Notes: a model not told the origin generated them from the letters alone. Counted from the stretch's first letter, positions 1-8,707 are shown. The stretch is DNA of 64,000 bases from Haloferax marinisediminis (GCF_009674585.1 NZ_WKJP01000001.1:1984001-2048000), one strand, 5' to 3'. Program-made: numbers and translations.

Positions 1-24
1 CTCGTCGTGAGTCGGGGTACGCAT
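1..24 (-). CDS. Possible gene start cut by the left edge
   Basis: Eight codons are visible, starting at an ATG at 24 and reading M-R-T-P-T-H-D-E off the window. A TATA-like ATTTATC on the minus strand (49-55) lies about 28 bp upstream of the ATG, the spacing expected for a leaderless haloarchaeal gene. Too little is present to assign a family. The call rests on promoter spacing and an open frame only. Confidence 0.4.
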
Positions 25-161
25 TGTCTGCGATTGCACTTCGGCGCTGATAAATGCAACCCTTCACCTCGCCGTTGCCGGTGTTGCGCTGTCTGACGCC
101 TGTCATCGGCCGCGTCGCTCTTCGGAGGACGAGATTGTCAAAATGTGGCGTGTGACCCGGG

Positions 162-335
162 TTAGCGGGCCGCAGCGCGTTCGTATGCGTTACCAGTCGT
201 CTCGACGAGACGACGAATTGGGAGGGTCACGCCCATTCGGCGGGCAGCGAGTGCAATCGGCAGCAGCGCGATTCCGGTCGCGACTGACAGCTGATAGGCG
301 GCGAATAGGACGTATTTCGTCAAGCGGTGGATCAT
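162..335 (-). CDS. Small membrane-anchored hypothetical protein (57 aa)
   Basis: This 57-codon frame starts at an ATG at 335 and ends in TAA at 162-164. The protein opens M-I-H-R-L-T-K, continues with one hydrophobic segment of about 20 residues (roughly 8-30) and ends in a basic tail rich in Arg and Ala. That layout fits a single-pass membrane protein with a positively charged cytoplasmic tail. A good TATA element, TTTATAATC on the minus strand (372-380), lies about 40 bp upstream, so a short 5' leader is expected. Codon use is only moderately GC-rich. No function can be assigned. Confidence 0.6.
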   Translation of the reverse strand: MIHRLTKYVLFAAYQLSVATGIALLPIALAARRMGVTLPIRRLVETTGNAYERAAAR

Positions 336-673
336 TACCGTGTGTCCTCAGTTGGGGCTCGGGCGACCCCTGATTATAAAGCTTCTCACCTCGGCGAAAA
401 GCCACCTCGCCGCTGTCTTGCGATTCAAGTACACTTGTACATTCTCCAACACGAGCGACTATTCCAGGTGGGTAGTGCGTGGCCAGTCTGGTGCATTCTC
501 ATAACTTATGGAGATAATATCGGTTGCATGCGCAGTAGGTGCGCGCTCGCGTCGGATTTTGAGAGTTTCGTCGGCAGGTGACTTCTACGTGAGAATTTCA
601 CACGGGTGGAACTCTCTCTCACCCGTCCGCGCGAACCACAAGACACGAAACCCCACGGGCGCGTAACGAATGT
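336..673. other. Intergenic region without a recognised gene
   Basis: No convincing coding frame was found. The stretch holds the minus-strand promoter near 371-381 and an inverted repeat, ACGGGTG (602-608) and CACCCGT (620-626), with an 11-base spacer. The repeat lies 48-72 bp before the UPF0212 gene and could be an operator or a 5' hairpin. Confidence 0.5.
371..381 (-). promoter_or_regulatory. TATA promoter of the small membrane protein
   Basis: On the minus strand the sequence reads GCTTTATAATC, a strong archaeal TATA box. It sits in otherwise GC-rich DNA about 40 bp before the ATG at 335. Confidence 0.5.
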
Positions 674-1033
674 ATGAGCAACTATCTCGTCGCGATGGAG
701 GCGGCCTGGTTAGTTCGGGACGTCGAAGACATCGACGACGCCATTGGTGTCGCCGTCAGCGAGGCCGGAAAGCGCCTCAACGAAAAAGACAAAGAGTACG
801 TCGAAGTCGAAGTCGGTGCGACGCCGTGTCCGGCCTGTGGCGAACCGTTCGACTCCGCGTTCATCGCGGCAAACACCGCACTCGTCGGTCTCCTCCTCGA
901 GATCAAGATCTTCAACGCGGACGGCGAGAAACACGCCTCGCGAATCGCGAAGAGCGAAGTCGGTGGCGCACTCCGTGACGTTCCCCTCGACGTCATCGAC
1001 ATCATGGAGTTCGAGTCCGACGAAGACGCCTGA
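674..1033 (+). CDS. UPF0212 (DUF555) family protein
   Basis: The 119-residue acidic protein matches the archaeal UPF0212/DUF555 family in length and content. It has an N-terminal block ending W-L-V-R-D-V, a central C-P-A-C pair followed by G-E-P-F-D, and a C-terminal D-V-I-D-I-M-E-F segment. The two cysteines could bind metal, but only two are present. The function of the family is unknown. The start at 674 (M-S-N-Y-L) is chosen because the overlapping frame at 670 has no family resemblance. An HTH-CBS regulator follows 42 bp downstream on the same strand. Confidence 0.85.
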   Translation: MSNYLVAMEAAWLVRDVEDIDDAIGVAVSEAGKRLNEKDKEYVEVEVGATPCPACGEPFDSAFIAANTALVGLLLEIKIFNADGEKHASRIAKSEVGGALRDVPLDVIDIMEFESDEDA

Positions 1034-1075
1034 GCGACCAGAACCTTTTTTCATAACCGTGGGTTATCCCTCGGC

Positions 1076-1615
1076 ATGGAACTCCCCACGCCGCAGGACC
1101 TACGGGAACGCCGCAAGTCACTGGAGTTGACCCAGAGTAAACTCGCCGATATGGCGGGTGTCTCGCAACCCCTCATCGCCCGTATCGAGGGCGGTGACGT
1201 CGACCCACGGCTTTCGACGCTCCGTCGAATCGTCGAAGCACTCGACGAAGCGGAGGGTCGCATCGTCCGCGCAGAAGACATCATGAACACGAAGGTTCGG
1301 AGCGTCGCGCCCGACAACTCCGTCCTCGAAGCACGCGACATGATGCTCGACGCCGGATTCTCGCAGCTGCCGGTCATCGAAAACGGCCGTCCGCTCGGCA
1401 TCATCTCCAACGCGGACATTCGCCACGTCCAAGAAGACAACGTCGCAGAGCGCCCGGTCAACGAGGTCATGTCCGAGAGCATCACGACGGTCGAACCTGA
1501 GACGACGCTCGACGAAGTCGGTGTCTACCTCGACCACAACTCTGCGATTCTCGTCGTCGAGGGTGGCGAGACGGTCGGAATCATCACTGAAGCAGACATC
1601 GCCGCGCATATCTAA
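1076..1615 (+). CDS. HTH-CBS domain transcriptional regulator
   Basis: The 179-residue protein carries an Xre/Cro-type helix-turn-helix at about residues 5-60 (L-T-Q-S-K-L-A-D-M-A-G-V-S-Q-P then I-A-R-I-E-G-G). Two CBS repeats follow, roughly at residues 65-120 and 125-179. CBS pairs usually bind adenine nucleotides, so this is probably a DNA-binding protein that senses cellular energy or a nucleotide ligand. This fusion is common in archaea. The second CBS motif ends at the C-terminus (G-I-I-T-E-A-D-I). It is convergent with the P450 gene. Confidence 0.88.
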   Translation: MELPTPQDLRERRKSLELTQSKLADMAGVSQPLIARIEGGDVDPRLSTLRRIVEALDEAEGRIVRAEDIMNTKVRSVAPDNSVLEARDMMLDAGFSQLPVIENGRPLGIISNADIRHVQEDNVAERPVNEVMSESITTVEPETTLDEVGVYLDHNSAILVVEGGETVGIITEADIAAHI

Positions 1616-1669
1616 CGTCGGCAGACGCGCTACTGGGGTGCTACTGACGGCAGACGCGCTGCCGGTGCG

Positions 1670-2968
1670 CTATCGACGACGGACGACGAGGGGAGTCGCT
1701 CCGTCCGGTTGGGTCGTCATCTCGGGTGTGATTCCGAGCGGTTCGTCTGTCCCCCACTCGAGTTCGAACTCGCGGAGGACCGTCGCGAGGACGAGTTTTG
1801 CCTCGGTGAGGGCGAACGCCCGGCCGAGACAACTCCGTGGACCGGCACCGAAGGGCAGATACGCGTACTTCGGTCGGTCACTGGCTTCGGTCCATCGCTC
1901 GGGACGGAACTCGAGTGGGTCGTCGTACCAGCGTTCGTCGCGGTGGAGACGGAGGACAGAGAGTTGCACGTCGGTCCCTGCAGGAATAGTACATTCACCG
2001 ACCGAGAATGAACGCGTCGTCTCACGAGGAATCGTGTGTATGGGTGGGTACAGCCGAAGTGATTCTTTGATAATCCGTTCGAGGACGGCGAGGTCGTCTA
2101 GCGCACCTGCTGTCACTGGACCGTCTCCGACGACGCGGTCGACTTCGCGGGTCGCGCGGTCGTGAATGTCCGGGTTCGTCGCCAGTGCGTAGAACGTGAA
2201 CGTGAGCGCAAGCGCTGTTGACTCGTGACCGGCGAAGATTATCCCAATGAGTTGGTCCTCCATCGACTCGATAGTTTCCGGATAGTCACTCCCGAGTGCA
2301 GTGGCAAGTTGTGCTGCGAGACTCCCTTTGTCCGCCGTCTCAACGAGGCTCTGTATCTCCTCGCGGAGAATATCCTTCGCCTTGTCGAAGCGGCGGCGGC
2401 TCGGTGTCGGAATCCAGTCGGGAAGCACCCACGACGACGGCGTGAACCGTTCGTTGAGGCTGTCTGCGGCGTGGCGTAATCGGTCGTCACCATCCAGTTC
2501 GAGTTCACGCCCGAGGATTGTCACGAAGATAATGTCCAGCGTGAGATTCTTCATCTCGGATTCGGCCGAAAGTGTTCCCTCGTCGGGCCACTCTGTGAGT
2601 CGGCGTTCGACTTGTTCGCGCATCTGCGGAACGTAGGCAGACACACGGTCCCAGCGGAAGAATGGGTCTAATTTGTCCCGTTGGCGGCGCCATTTGTCGC
2701 CTTCTGTTGCGAAGATACCGTCACCGAACGCTGCGTCGAACTCGTCTCCCTTCGAGACGGCGTCTCGGTTGGTCACCAGTGTTCGTTCGAAGTGGTCCGG
2801 ATGTGCGAGAACGTATATCTCGTCCATACCCAGAATGTCGAGACCGACGGCGCCGTCGACGCCGTGGTCAGCCAAGAGGTCGTCGATGAACCCAAACGGG
2901 TCGGCCGCAAACTCGACGGTGTGTCCGAGAAACGGCAATCCGTCGGGTGTCGGCGGTCGTCGTGTCAT
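1670..2968 (-). CDS. Cytochrome P450 (CYP174-like)
   Basis: This full-length 432-residue P450 monooxygenase shows the family marks in order. The I-helix oxygen-activation motif A-G-H-E-S-T is near residue 245, the ExxR pair in E-S-L-R-L-Y near 300, and the heme-thiolate loop F-G-A-G-P-R-S-C-L-G-R near 377, with Cys as the axial ligand. There is no signal peptide or membrane anchor, so it should be soluble and need separate ferredoxin-type electron donors. No redox partner is next to it. Haloarchaeal P450s of this kind are often placed in CYP174. The substrate is unknown. It starts 42 bp downstream of purM on the same strand. Confidence 0.9.
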   Translation of the reverse strand: MTRRPPTPDGLPFLGHTVEFAADPFGFIDDLLADHGVDGAVGLDILGMDEIYVLAHPDHFERTLVTNRDAVSKGDEFDAAFGDGIFATEGDKWRRQRDKLDPFFRWDRVSAYVPQMREQVERRLTEWPDEGTLSAESEMKNLTLDIIFVTILGRELELDGDDRLRHAADSLNERFTPSSWVLPDWIPTPSRRRFDKAKDILREEIQSLVETADKGSLAAQLATALGSDYPETIESMEDQLIGIIFAGHESTALALTFTFYALATNPDIHDRATREVDRVVGDGPVTAGALDDLAVLERIIKESLRLYPPIHTIPRETTRSFSVGECTIPAGTDVQLSVLRLHRDERWYDDPLEFRPERWTEASDRPKYAYLPFGAGPRSCLGRAFALTEAKLVLATVLREFELEWGTDEPLGITPEMTTQPDGATPLVVRRR

Positions 2969-3010
2969 AGCTCTTCTATGAAAAACCGCACTGAAGAATG
3001 GTTCGTCTCG

Positions 3011-3985
3011 CTACAGGTCGAGGCCGCGAATCGAGACACCTTCGCCCGGTTCGACGTGGCCGATGATGCGACCGTCTGTCGCCTCGACGAGTGCTTCGGC
3101 GTTGGCTTCGGGCACCGCAGCGACGAACCCAGTTCCCATGTTGAACGTCTTGTGCATCTCTTCGTCGGAGACGCCGCCTTTCTCCTGGATGAACTCGAAC
3201 ACCGGCTGTGGGTCGAACGCGTCTTCGACGACGTAGTGGAAGTCACCCATCCGTTCGAGGTTGGTCCAGCCACCGCCAGTGACGTGGGCCGCGGCGCGCG
3301 TCTCTGCGGCGCGCAGGTCGTCGAGGAGATACGTGTAGATTCGCGTGGGTTCGAGGAGGGCCTCACCGACCGTCTCGTAGTCGTCGCCCTCCCAGTCGTC
3401 GTCGTAGTCGCCATCGGACGTGGCGGCTTTGCGCGCGAGGGTGAGCCCGTTCGAGTGGATGCCCGACGACGGGAACCCGACGAGCACGTCGCCCGGTTCG
3501 GCCTCGCCCGGGAAGATTGCGTCTTTCTTGGCGAGTCCAGCGCAGGTCCCGGCGAGGTCGAGTCCGTTGATGACCTCGGGCATGACGGCCGTCTCGCCGC
3601 CGACGAGTTCGATGTCTGCTTCTTCGGCACCCGCTGCGAGGCCCTGTCCAACTTGTTCCGCGAACGTTTCGTCCGGCGCGTCGACTGCGAGGTAGTCCAC
3701 GAACGCGACGGGGCGAACGCCTGCGGCGACGAGGTCGTTGGCGTTCATCGCGATGCAGTCGATGCCGACTGTCGAGTAATCGCTGAGTGCTTCGGCGACG
3801 AGGAGTTTCGTCCCGACGCCGTCGGTCGCGAGTCCGAGATAGCGGTCGCCGATATCGAGCAGACCGGCGTAGTCGCCCGACCCGCCGCCGACCTGTGCGA
3901 CGAGCGCCGCGGTGGCGGCCTCACTCGCCTCGATATCGACACCAGCCTCGGCGTACGTCATCCCCTCGGAGTCGTCTTTCGTCAT
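3011..3985 (-). CDS. purM: Phosphoribosylformylglycinamidine cyclo-ligase (AIR synthase)
   Basis: PurM converts formylglycinamidine ribonucleotide plus ATP to aminoimidazole ribonucleotide, the fifth step of purine synthesis, in the cytosol. The 324-residue protein begins near M-T-Y-A-E-A-G-V-D and has the N-terminal A-T-D-G-V-G-T-K-L block, the D-C-I-A-M-N-A-N-D-L motif, G-G-E-T-A-V-M-P-E and the C-terminal H-V-T-G-G-G-W-T-N-L block. The ATG at 3985 is preferred over upstream in-frame starts. A TATA-like element (TTTTATATTT on the minus strand, about 4005-4015) lies 25 bp before it, and family homology begins there. The frame extends upstream without resemblance to the family. Confidence 0.95.
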   Translation of the reverse strand: MTKDDSEGMTYAEAGVDIEASEAATAALVAQVGGGSGDYAGLLDIGDRYLGLATDGVGTKLLVAEALSDYSTVGIDCIAMNANDLVAAGVRPVAFVDYLAVDAPDETFAEQVGQGLAAGAEEADIELVGGETAVMPEVINGLDLAGTCAGLAKKDAIFPGEAEPGDVLVGFPSSGIHSNGLTLARKAATSDGDYDDDWEGDDYETVGEALLEPTRIYTYLLDDLRAAETRAAAHVTGGGWTNLERMGDFHYVVEDAFDPQPVFEFIQEKGGVSDEEMHKTFNMGTGFVAAVPEANAEALVEATDGRIIGHVEPGEGVSIRGLDL

Positions 3986-4453
3986 GTTCGTGTACGAGAT
4001 AGGCCGAAATATAAAATCACAGGGTACGAGTGATGCACGAATTCGCATACATTTGCTGAGTCTGTCGTTCGTGAGGGCGGCAGTCGTCTCACCGGGTGTG
4101 AGTTCCAGATGTCTCGCTCGTCGCCGACAAACTCGCCCCGCACGTCGCCACCCAACTTGCCCCGCTCGTCCCCGCCCCAGCCTGTCCCGAACGTCGACCA
4201 GTTGGTTCCGCCGGACATTCCTGTAATTCGAACCTGTCACCGGTCGGTTTGTCCTGTCTGATGTGCCTGTCTCTCCCAATTCAGAGAAAAAGAACGAGAG
4301 GCGTTTATGAACTTTCTCGGCGTCTCTCACGAAGTTATAAAACGTTTCAAAACGGTCCTAACCGCGTTTTTTCGGTGGCTAAAGAGTGTGAAAACCATCC
4401 GAATTTACCCTAACGCTCGGCCCCTTATATGATGGTTCCAGCCGTATGGATGA
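3986..4453. other. Intergenic region with two promoters and a doubtful small frame
   Basis: The region holds the purM TATA element near 4005-4015 (minus strand) and a plus-strand TATA-like CTTATATGA near 4422-4430. A 51-codon Pro/Ser-rich plus-strand frame (4109-4264) has GC-rich third positions but no recognisable domain and is not called. The DNA from 4330 to 4420 is unusually A/T-rich. No RNA gene was recognised. Confidence 0.5.
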
Positions 4454-4696
4454 ATGACGATGTCCGGAATACCCTCCACCACCGACTCGATCGCCCTCGA
4501 CTTCGCCTCCACTGTGGGCCGACTCGCGTTCGAACCGCTCGAAACTGTCGCCTTCTGGTCGGCAGTCGCCCTCCCAATCGCGTACCTCCCACTGCTCGCG
4601 AATGGTCTCTCCTCCGCTGACGTGCCCCTGTTCGTCGGCTTACTGGCCCTACACGCGGCTGCCCTGGTCCTCGGACGCGGTCACGGACAGAACTAA
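4454..4696 (+). CDS. Small two-helix membrane protein
   Basis: The 80-residue protein has two hydrophobic segments, about residues 32-50 (W-S-A-V-A-L-P-I-A-Y-L-P) and 55-74, and a short charged end (G-R-G-H-G-Q-N). It probably crosses the membrane twice. A TATA box (CTTATATGA, about 4422-4430) lies 27 bp upstream, which supports leaderless expression from 4454. An alternative ATG at 4460 would remove two residues. No function is known, and it stands alone between purM and the M50 gene. Confidence 0.6.
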   Translation: MTMSGIPSTTDSIALDFASTVGRLAFEPLETVAFWSAVALPIAYLPLLANGLSSADVPLFVGLLALHAAALVLGRGHGQN

Positions 4697-4818
4697 CCGA
4701 GACACTCGTCACACCCACCACACGTCGACCACTCCCCTCGACCGGACTCGTCTCGGTGCCCCTCAATACGCCCGTCCCCTCCGGGCGTCGATTGGTCCCG
4801 TTCACCACCACAACCGAA

Positions 4819-4859
4819 ACTGCAACGACATCGTCCCCCTCAACGACTGCAACGACATC
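4819..4859. repeat. Short direct repeat
   Basis: ACTGCAACGACATC occurs at 4819-4832 and again at 4846-4859, two perfect 14-base copies with a 27-base period in a non-coding stretch. No role is evident. Confidence 0.4.
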
Positions 4860-4937
4860 TGTTCTCTGTGGTTCTCCATTGCTCTCTGCTGGTCTATCGA
4901 CTCGTCGCCTGACCTCGTCTGCATGTACTAGCTGAAC

Positions 4938-4959
4938 AAAAAAAGCGGGCTCGGCGAGC
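4938..4959 (-). terminator. Candidate terminator of the TraB-M50 operon
   Basis: Just after the stop of the M50 gene, the minus strand has a small GC stem (GCTC and GAGC around GCC) followed by seven consecutive Ts (4944-4938). A T-run after a GC-rich segment is typical of haloarchaeal 3' ends. Confidence 0.5.
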
Positions 4960-4965
4960 GGGGGT

Positions 4966-5589
4966 TCAGAACCCGACGAAGAGCAAGAGCCCCACTGTGA
5001 GGAGGATCGAGACAACGAGTACGACCGCGAAGACAGGCGTGCTCCACGCTTTGACCGTCCGGCCGTCGAGCGACGCGAACGGGAGCATGTTGAACGCCGC
5101 GAGGAACGCGTTGATGACGAGGCCGCGCGCGCCGACGAGTTCGAGCACGCCAGACCCGAGGACGACGCCTGCGACGAAGAGCGGCGCAAAGGCAAAGAGG
5201 AGCAGTAGGTTCGTCGCCGGCCCAGCGAGTGCGATAAGTCCGTGTTCACGCTCCGTGAGCATCCCGCGGTGGTATACGGCACCAGGTGCGGCGAAGATGA
5301 ACCCCACAAGCGCGCTCATGATGGCGATACCGAGCATCCCGTAGTCGGCGCGGAACTCGGCGAGTTGTCCGAATCGAACGGCGACGACCTTGTGTGCGAC
5401 TTCGTGGAGGAGGAAACCCACACCTGCGGTGAGCAGGCTCACGACGAGCGCGAGGCCAAACGACCCACCAAAGAGCATCGAGATGGCTCGCTGGCCGCCG
5501 CCGGCGAAGAAGATGGCGAACGCGACGCCGAGTGCGAGCCACGCGACCACGAGGTCACGAAGTTCGCGCGAGGAGAAGCTGATGTTCAC
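4966..5589 (-). CDS. Site-2 protease-like M50 membrane metallopeptidase
   Basis: The 207-residue integral membrane protein has five or six hydrophobic segments. The zinc-binding motif H-E-V-A-H lies in the second or third segment (about residues 62-66). A second motif, F-N-M-L-P-F-A-S-L-D-G (about 160-170), corresponds to the family N-x-x-P-x-x-x-x-D-G and supplies the third zinc ligand. M50 proteases cut substrates inside the membrane, often anti-sigma or stress regulators, but the substrate here is unknown. The start codon is GTG, overlapping the stop of the traB-like gene as GTGA, so the two are almost certainly co-translated. Confidence 0.9.
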   Translation of the reverse strand: MNISFSSRELRDLVVAWLALGVAFAIFFAGGGQRAISMLFGGSFGLALVVSLLTAGVGFLLHEVAHKVVAVRFGQLAEFRADYGMLGIAIMSALVGFIFAAPGAVYHRGMLTEREHGLIALAGPATNLLLLFAFAPLFVAGVVLGSGVLELVGARGLVINAFLAAFNMLPFASLDGRTVKAWSTPVFAVVLVVSILLTVGLLLFVGF

Positions 5590-7262
5590 GTGAGGGTCCT
5601 CCAGATGAGGTCGGCGCTGTTCGCTGCCCCATCGAGCATCAGGTTCGTGACGCCGGTGACGCCGCCGAGGTCAGCCGCGATGACCGGGAGGACGTAGGTG
5701 ACGAAGAGGAAACTCGCGATGATACTCCCGATGTTCGTCATCGCCACGACCATGATGAGTTTGAACAGCGGCACGTCGAACAACTGTCCGATGAGGTCCG
5801 CAATCGGCGTCTCCTCGTCGGAGAGAATCTTGTTCAACTTCCCGATATCGCCGACGTTGACGGGCGTGTGGCGAAGTTCGACGTAGCCCGTGAACCAGCC
5901 GGGTGCGAGAAGCGGGTTGATGGAGGTCATCCACGCGACAGCACCGCCGACGAGTGCAGAGGTCCAGCGAGCGCCGGCGAGTTTGGCCAGTCCCGCGGCG
6001 AAGACGCCGTTGATGAGGAACCACGCGGCGAAGATGGTCAAGAGCCGCTCGTTGCCGACGCCTGCCATCGCGAGGAGGACGAAGAAGGCGACGAACACGG
6101 CGGTGATGCCGAATCCGACGACTTTGCCCCACGGGAAGCCATTCTTCTCTGCGACGCCGACGAGTGACTCCATCGGGGGGAGTGTCTGCGGGTTGTCGAG
6201 GTAGCCCTCGATGCCGGCTTTGTGTCCCGCGCCGACGACTGCGACGACGCTGCGACCCGACTCTCGGAGCGCGACGAGTTGGTGGGCGATGTAGGCGTCT
6301 CGTTCGTCGATGAGGGCTTCTGCTCCCCCCGGACTGAACCGGCGGAACTCTTCCATCATCGCCGACACCACGTCGCCGTCGGTGAGGTCAGCCATGTCGA
6401 ACTCTTCGACATCGGTTCCCGCTGCTGGTGTGAACAGTCCGAGTGCGTTCAGTACCGTCCCCACGGCGACGCCGACTGCGACGCCAGCGAGCACACCGAC
6501 GACGAGACTTCCGACGATGGTCGTCCCGAGTCCGCCGAGAATCGACGTGACGAGACCCGTTCCGTAGCCAAGTCCGAAGCCACCGATAAGTCCGACTGCT
6601 GCGCCGCCACCGAGGCCGGCGAGCAGGGCGTCGTCGCCGCTGAGCGAGAAGGACGCAATCGTGTACAGGAGGTACGACGCCACCGCGCCGACGACTGCCC
6701 CGGTGGCCACGCGAGTCAGGAAGAGGTCGGTGATTCCGACTGCGTCGCCGTAGAGGCCGACGAGCGGGCCGAGAAGGACCCCGACGGCGATACCGGCAAT
6801 CGCACCGACACCGCGCGCGTCGGCGACGCCGAACGCGAGGTCACCGGCCATGCGCATCTTTTCGAGCGTTCCCATCCGCCGCCAGAAGCGCTGGATGGTC
6901 GTCTGGATATCACGGTCCACGAGCGCGACGTCGAGACCCTCTTCTTCTGCGGTCTCGACGGCTGCGAGCATGTCTGCACCGGGCTTTACGTCGAACTTTT
7001 CTCCCATCCGCGACTGGACGTACGAGAGCATCCAGTAGGCGATAAACTGGAAGACGGTGTTCCCGCGGAGGAGGTCGCGCGCTTCGATGTCGTCGGGCGT
7101 TCCACCCTTCAACTGTCGGTACCGACCCTCGTCGAGTTCGACCGCAACAACGTCTGGGCGTTCCGATTTGACGGTCTCTTCGACCTCTCGGACGCTGTCG
7201 GCCGAGACGTGGGCCGTCCCAACTACTCGGACGTGACCCTCGCCGGGCGACGAATCGTTCAT
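5586..7262 (-). CDS. TraB/PrgY-family membrane protein
   Basis: The 558-residue protein has an N-terminal TraB domain with V-G-T-A-H-V-S near residue 14, an E-L-D-E-G-R-Y block, and V-G-A-G-H near residue 350. The fold is related to TIKI metalloproteases. A glycine- and valine-rich run of membrane segments interrupts the domain (about 150-270), and at least four more segments fill the C-terminal third. In bacteria PrgY limits pheromone activity, but no haloarchaeal role is established. The ATG at 7262 is preferred because the promoter for both this gene and gckA lies at 7263-7315. A longer frame from 7310 would start inside that promoter. It is fused by overlap to the M50 protease gene. Confidence 0.85.
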   Translation of the reverse strand: MNDSSPGEGHVRVVGTAHVSADSVREVEETVKSERPDVVAVELDEGRYRQLKGGTPDDIEARDLLRGNTVFQFIAYWMLSYVQSRMGEKFDVKPGADMLAAVETAEEEGLDVALVDRDIQTTIQRFWRRMGTLEKMRMAGDLAFGVADARGVGAIAGIAVGVLLGPLVGLYGDAVGITDLFLTRVATGAVVGAVASYLLYTIASFSLSGDDALLAGLGGGAAVGLIGGFGLGYGTGLVTSILGGLGTTIVGSLVVGVLAGVAVGVAVGTVLNALGLFTPAAGTDVEEFDMADLTDGDVVSAMMEEFRRFSPGGAEALIDERDAYIAHQLVALRESGRSVVAVVGAGHKAGIEGYLDNPQTLPPMESLVGVAEKNGFPWGKVVGFGITAVFVAFFVLLAMAGVGNERLLTIFAAWFLINGVFAAGLAKLAGARWTSALVGGAVAWMTSINPLLAPGWFTGYVELRHTPVNVGDIGKLNKILSDEETPIADLIGQLFDVPLFKLIMVVAMTNIGSIIASFLFVTYVLPVIAADLGGVTGVTNLMLDGAANSADLIWRTLT

Positions 7263-7315
7263 CGCCGGGTTTACCGGCCCACGGTTTTTATCCGTGTCGG
7301 CATCTCCCACGAACT
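7263..7315. promoter_or_regulatory. Shared divergent promoter of the traB-like gene and gckA
   Basis: Only 53 bp separate the two opposing ATGs. The single AT-rich element, GGTTTTTATCC (7281-7291), is about 27 bp from each start and can be read as a TATA box in both directions. The genes are probably both leaderless and may compete for the preinitiation complex. Confidence 0.55.
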
Positions 7316-8638
7316 ATGCAGGATTTCGATGCGCGGACCCCGACGTCCGCACACGAGACAGCACTCGAGTGTCTCCGAACCGGCGTCGAGGCCGTCCTCC
7401 CCGAACGTGTCGTCCGCGACTCAGTCTCTCTCGACGGCGATGCGCTCTCTATCGCAGATTCGACGTACGACCTCTCGGCGTACGACCGAATCCTCGTCGT
7501 CGGCGGTGGAAAAGCGGGCGACGGCGTCGCAGACGCCCTCGAAACGGTTCTCGGTGACCGAATCGATGCTGGAGCGGTCGTGACCCCGAACCCGGGCGAC
7601 GGTGACAGAATCGAGCGCCTCCCCGGAGACCATCCCGTTCCTTCGGCGCGCGGCGTCGAGAGTACTCGCCGCCTCGTCGACCTCGTCTCTGACCTCGACG
7701 AGCGGACCCTCGTCCTCGTCGCCGTCACCGGTGGTGCGAGCGCGGTTCTCCCCGCCCCGGCAGACGGAATCTCGCTTTCGGACCTCCGAACGACCACGGA
7801 CCAGTTGCTCGAAAGCGGTGCCGAGATTCACGACCTCAACGCGGTTCGCAAACACCTCTCGACACTCAAGGGCGGCGGCCTCGCACGACTCGCGTCGCCA
7901 GCGACGGTCGTTGGCCTCGTGCTCTCCGACGTCGTCGGAAACGACCTCGGCGTCATCGCGTCAGGACCAACGGCCCCCGACGAGACGACCTACGACGACG
8001 CGCTCGACGTCCTGGACAGATTCGACCTCGACGTCCCGAAGTCGGTCAGGACACGTCTCGCGCGCGGGTCTGCTGGCGACTTCCCGGAGACGCCGAAGCC
8101 CGGCGATTCCGCGTTCGACACCGTCGATAATCACATCCTCGCCGACACGTTCACCGCACTCGACGCGGCCCGGCGTGTCGCCAGCGACCGCGGATACCAA
8201 CCACTCATTCTCTCCTCTCGCGTCCGCGGGGAAGCACGCGAGGCGGCGAAGACGCACGTCGCCGTCGCCGAAGAGGCTCTCGCTACCGGGAATCCGCTGG
8301 ATACGCCCGCCGTGATTCTCTCGGGTGGAGAGTGCACTGTCACCGTTAGGGGCGACGGTTCGGGCGGTCCCAACCTCGAATTCTGCCTCGCGGCCGCGCC
8401 CGAACTCCCAGACGACGTGGTCCTCGCCAGCATCGACAGCGATGGTCTCGACGGCGGGACAGACGTGGCAGGTGCTATCGTCGACGCATCTTCGGTTGCC
8501 ACCCGAGAGGTACACACTGCGCTGGCAGCGAACGACGCCCTGCCGGTGCTCGAAGACGCGAACGCGCTCATCGAGACGGGGCCAACCGGAACCAACGTCA
8601 ACGACCTGCGGGTGCTGGTCGTCGGTTCGAGTGAGTAA
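7316..8638 (+). CDS. gckA: Glycerate 2-kinase (MOFRL/DUF4147 family)
   Basis: This 440-residue kinase phosphorylates D-glycerate to 2-phosphoglycerate with ATP, as in archaeal semi-phosphorylative sugar and glycerate use. Visible marks are G-G-G-K-A-G near residue 63, V-T-G-G-A-S-A near 139, the K-H-L-S-T-L-K-G-G block near 180, L-S-D-V-V-G-N-D near 202, and the C-terminal MOFRL region with S-G-G-E and S-I-D-S-D-G-L-D-G-G-T-D-V-A-G. Length and motif order match the family. It shares a promoter with the opposing traB-like gene. The end N-V-N-D-L-R-V-L-V-V is typical, so the protein is complete. Confidence 0.93.
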   Translation: MQDFDARTPTSAHETALECLRTGVEAVLPERVVRDSVSLDGDALSIADSTYDLSAYDRILVVGGGKAGDGVADALETVLGDRIDAGAVVTPNPGDGDRIERLPGDHPVPSARGVESTRRLVDLVSDLDERTLVLVAVTGGASAVLPAPADGISLSDLRTTTDQLLESGAEIHDLNAVRKHLSTLKGGGLARLASPATVVGLVLSDVVGNDLGVIASGPTAPDETTYDDALDVLDRFDLDVPKSVRTRLARGSAGDFPETPKPGDSAFDTVDNHILADTFTALDAARRVASDRGYQPLILSSRVRGEAREAAKTHVAVAEEALATGNPLDTPAVILSGGECTVTVRGDGSGGPNLEFCLAAAPELPDDVVLASIDSDGLDGGTDVAGAIVDASSVATREVHTALAANDALPVLEDANALIETGPTGTNVNDLRVLVVGSSE

Positions 8639-8707
8639 CTGGGACCAGACGAATTCCGTGACTGGCGGGACAACAAGTTTGTATCCTCCGGTGTAGTATC
8701 ACATCGT

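Noticed and set aside
2681-4033. 450-codon plus-strand frame opposite purM and the start of the P450 gene
   Set aside because: It spans two well-supported minus-strand genes and has no recognisable domain.
4109-4264. 51-codon Pro/Ser-rich frame after purM
   Set aside because: There is no domain and no promoter at the right distance, and the composition could come from GC bias alone.
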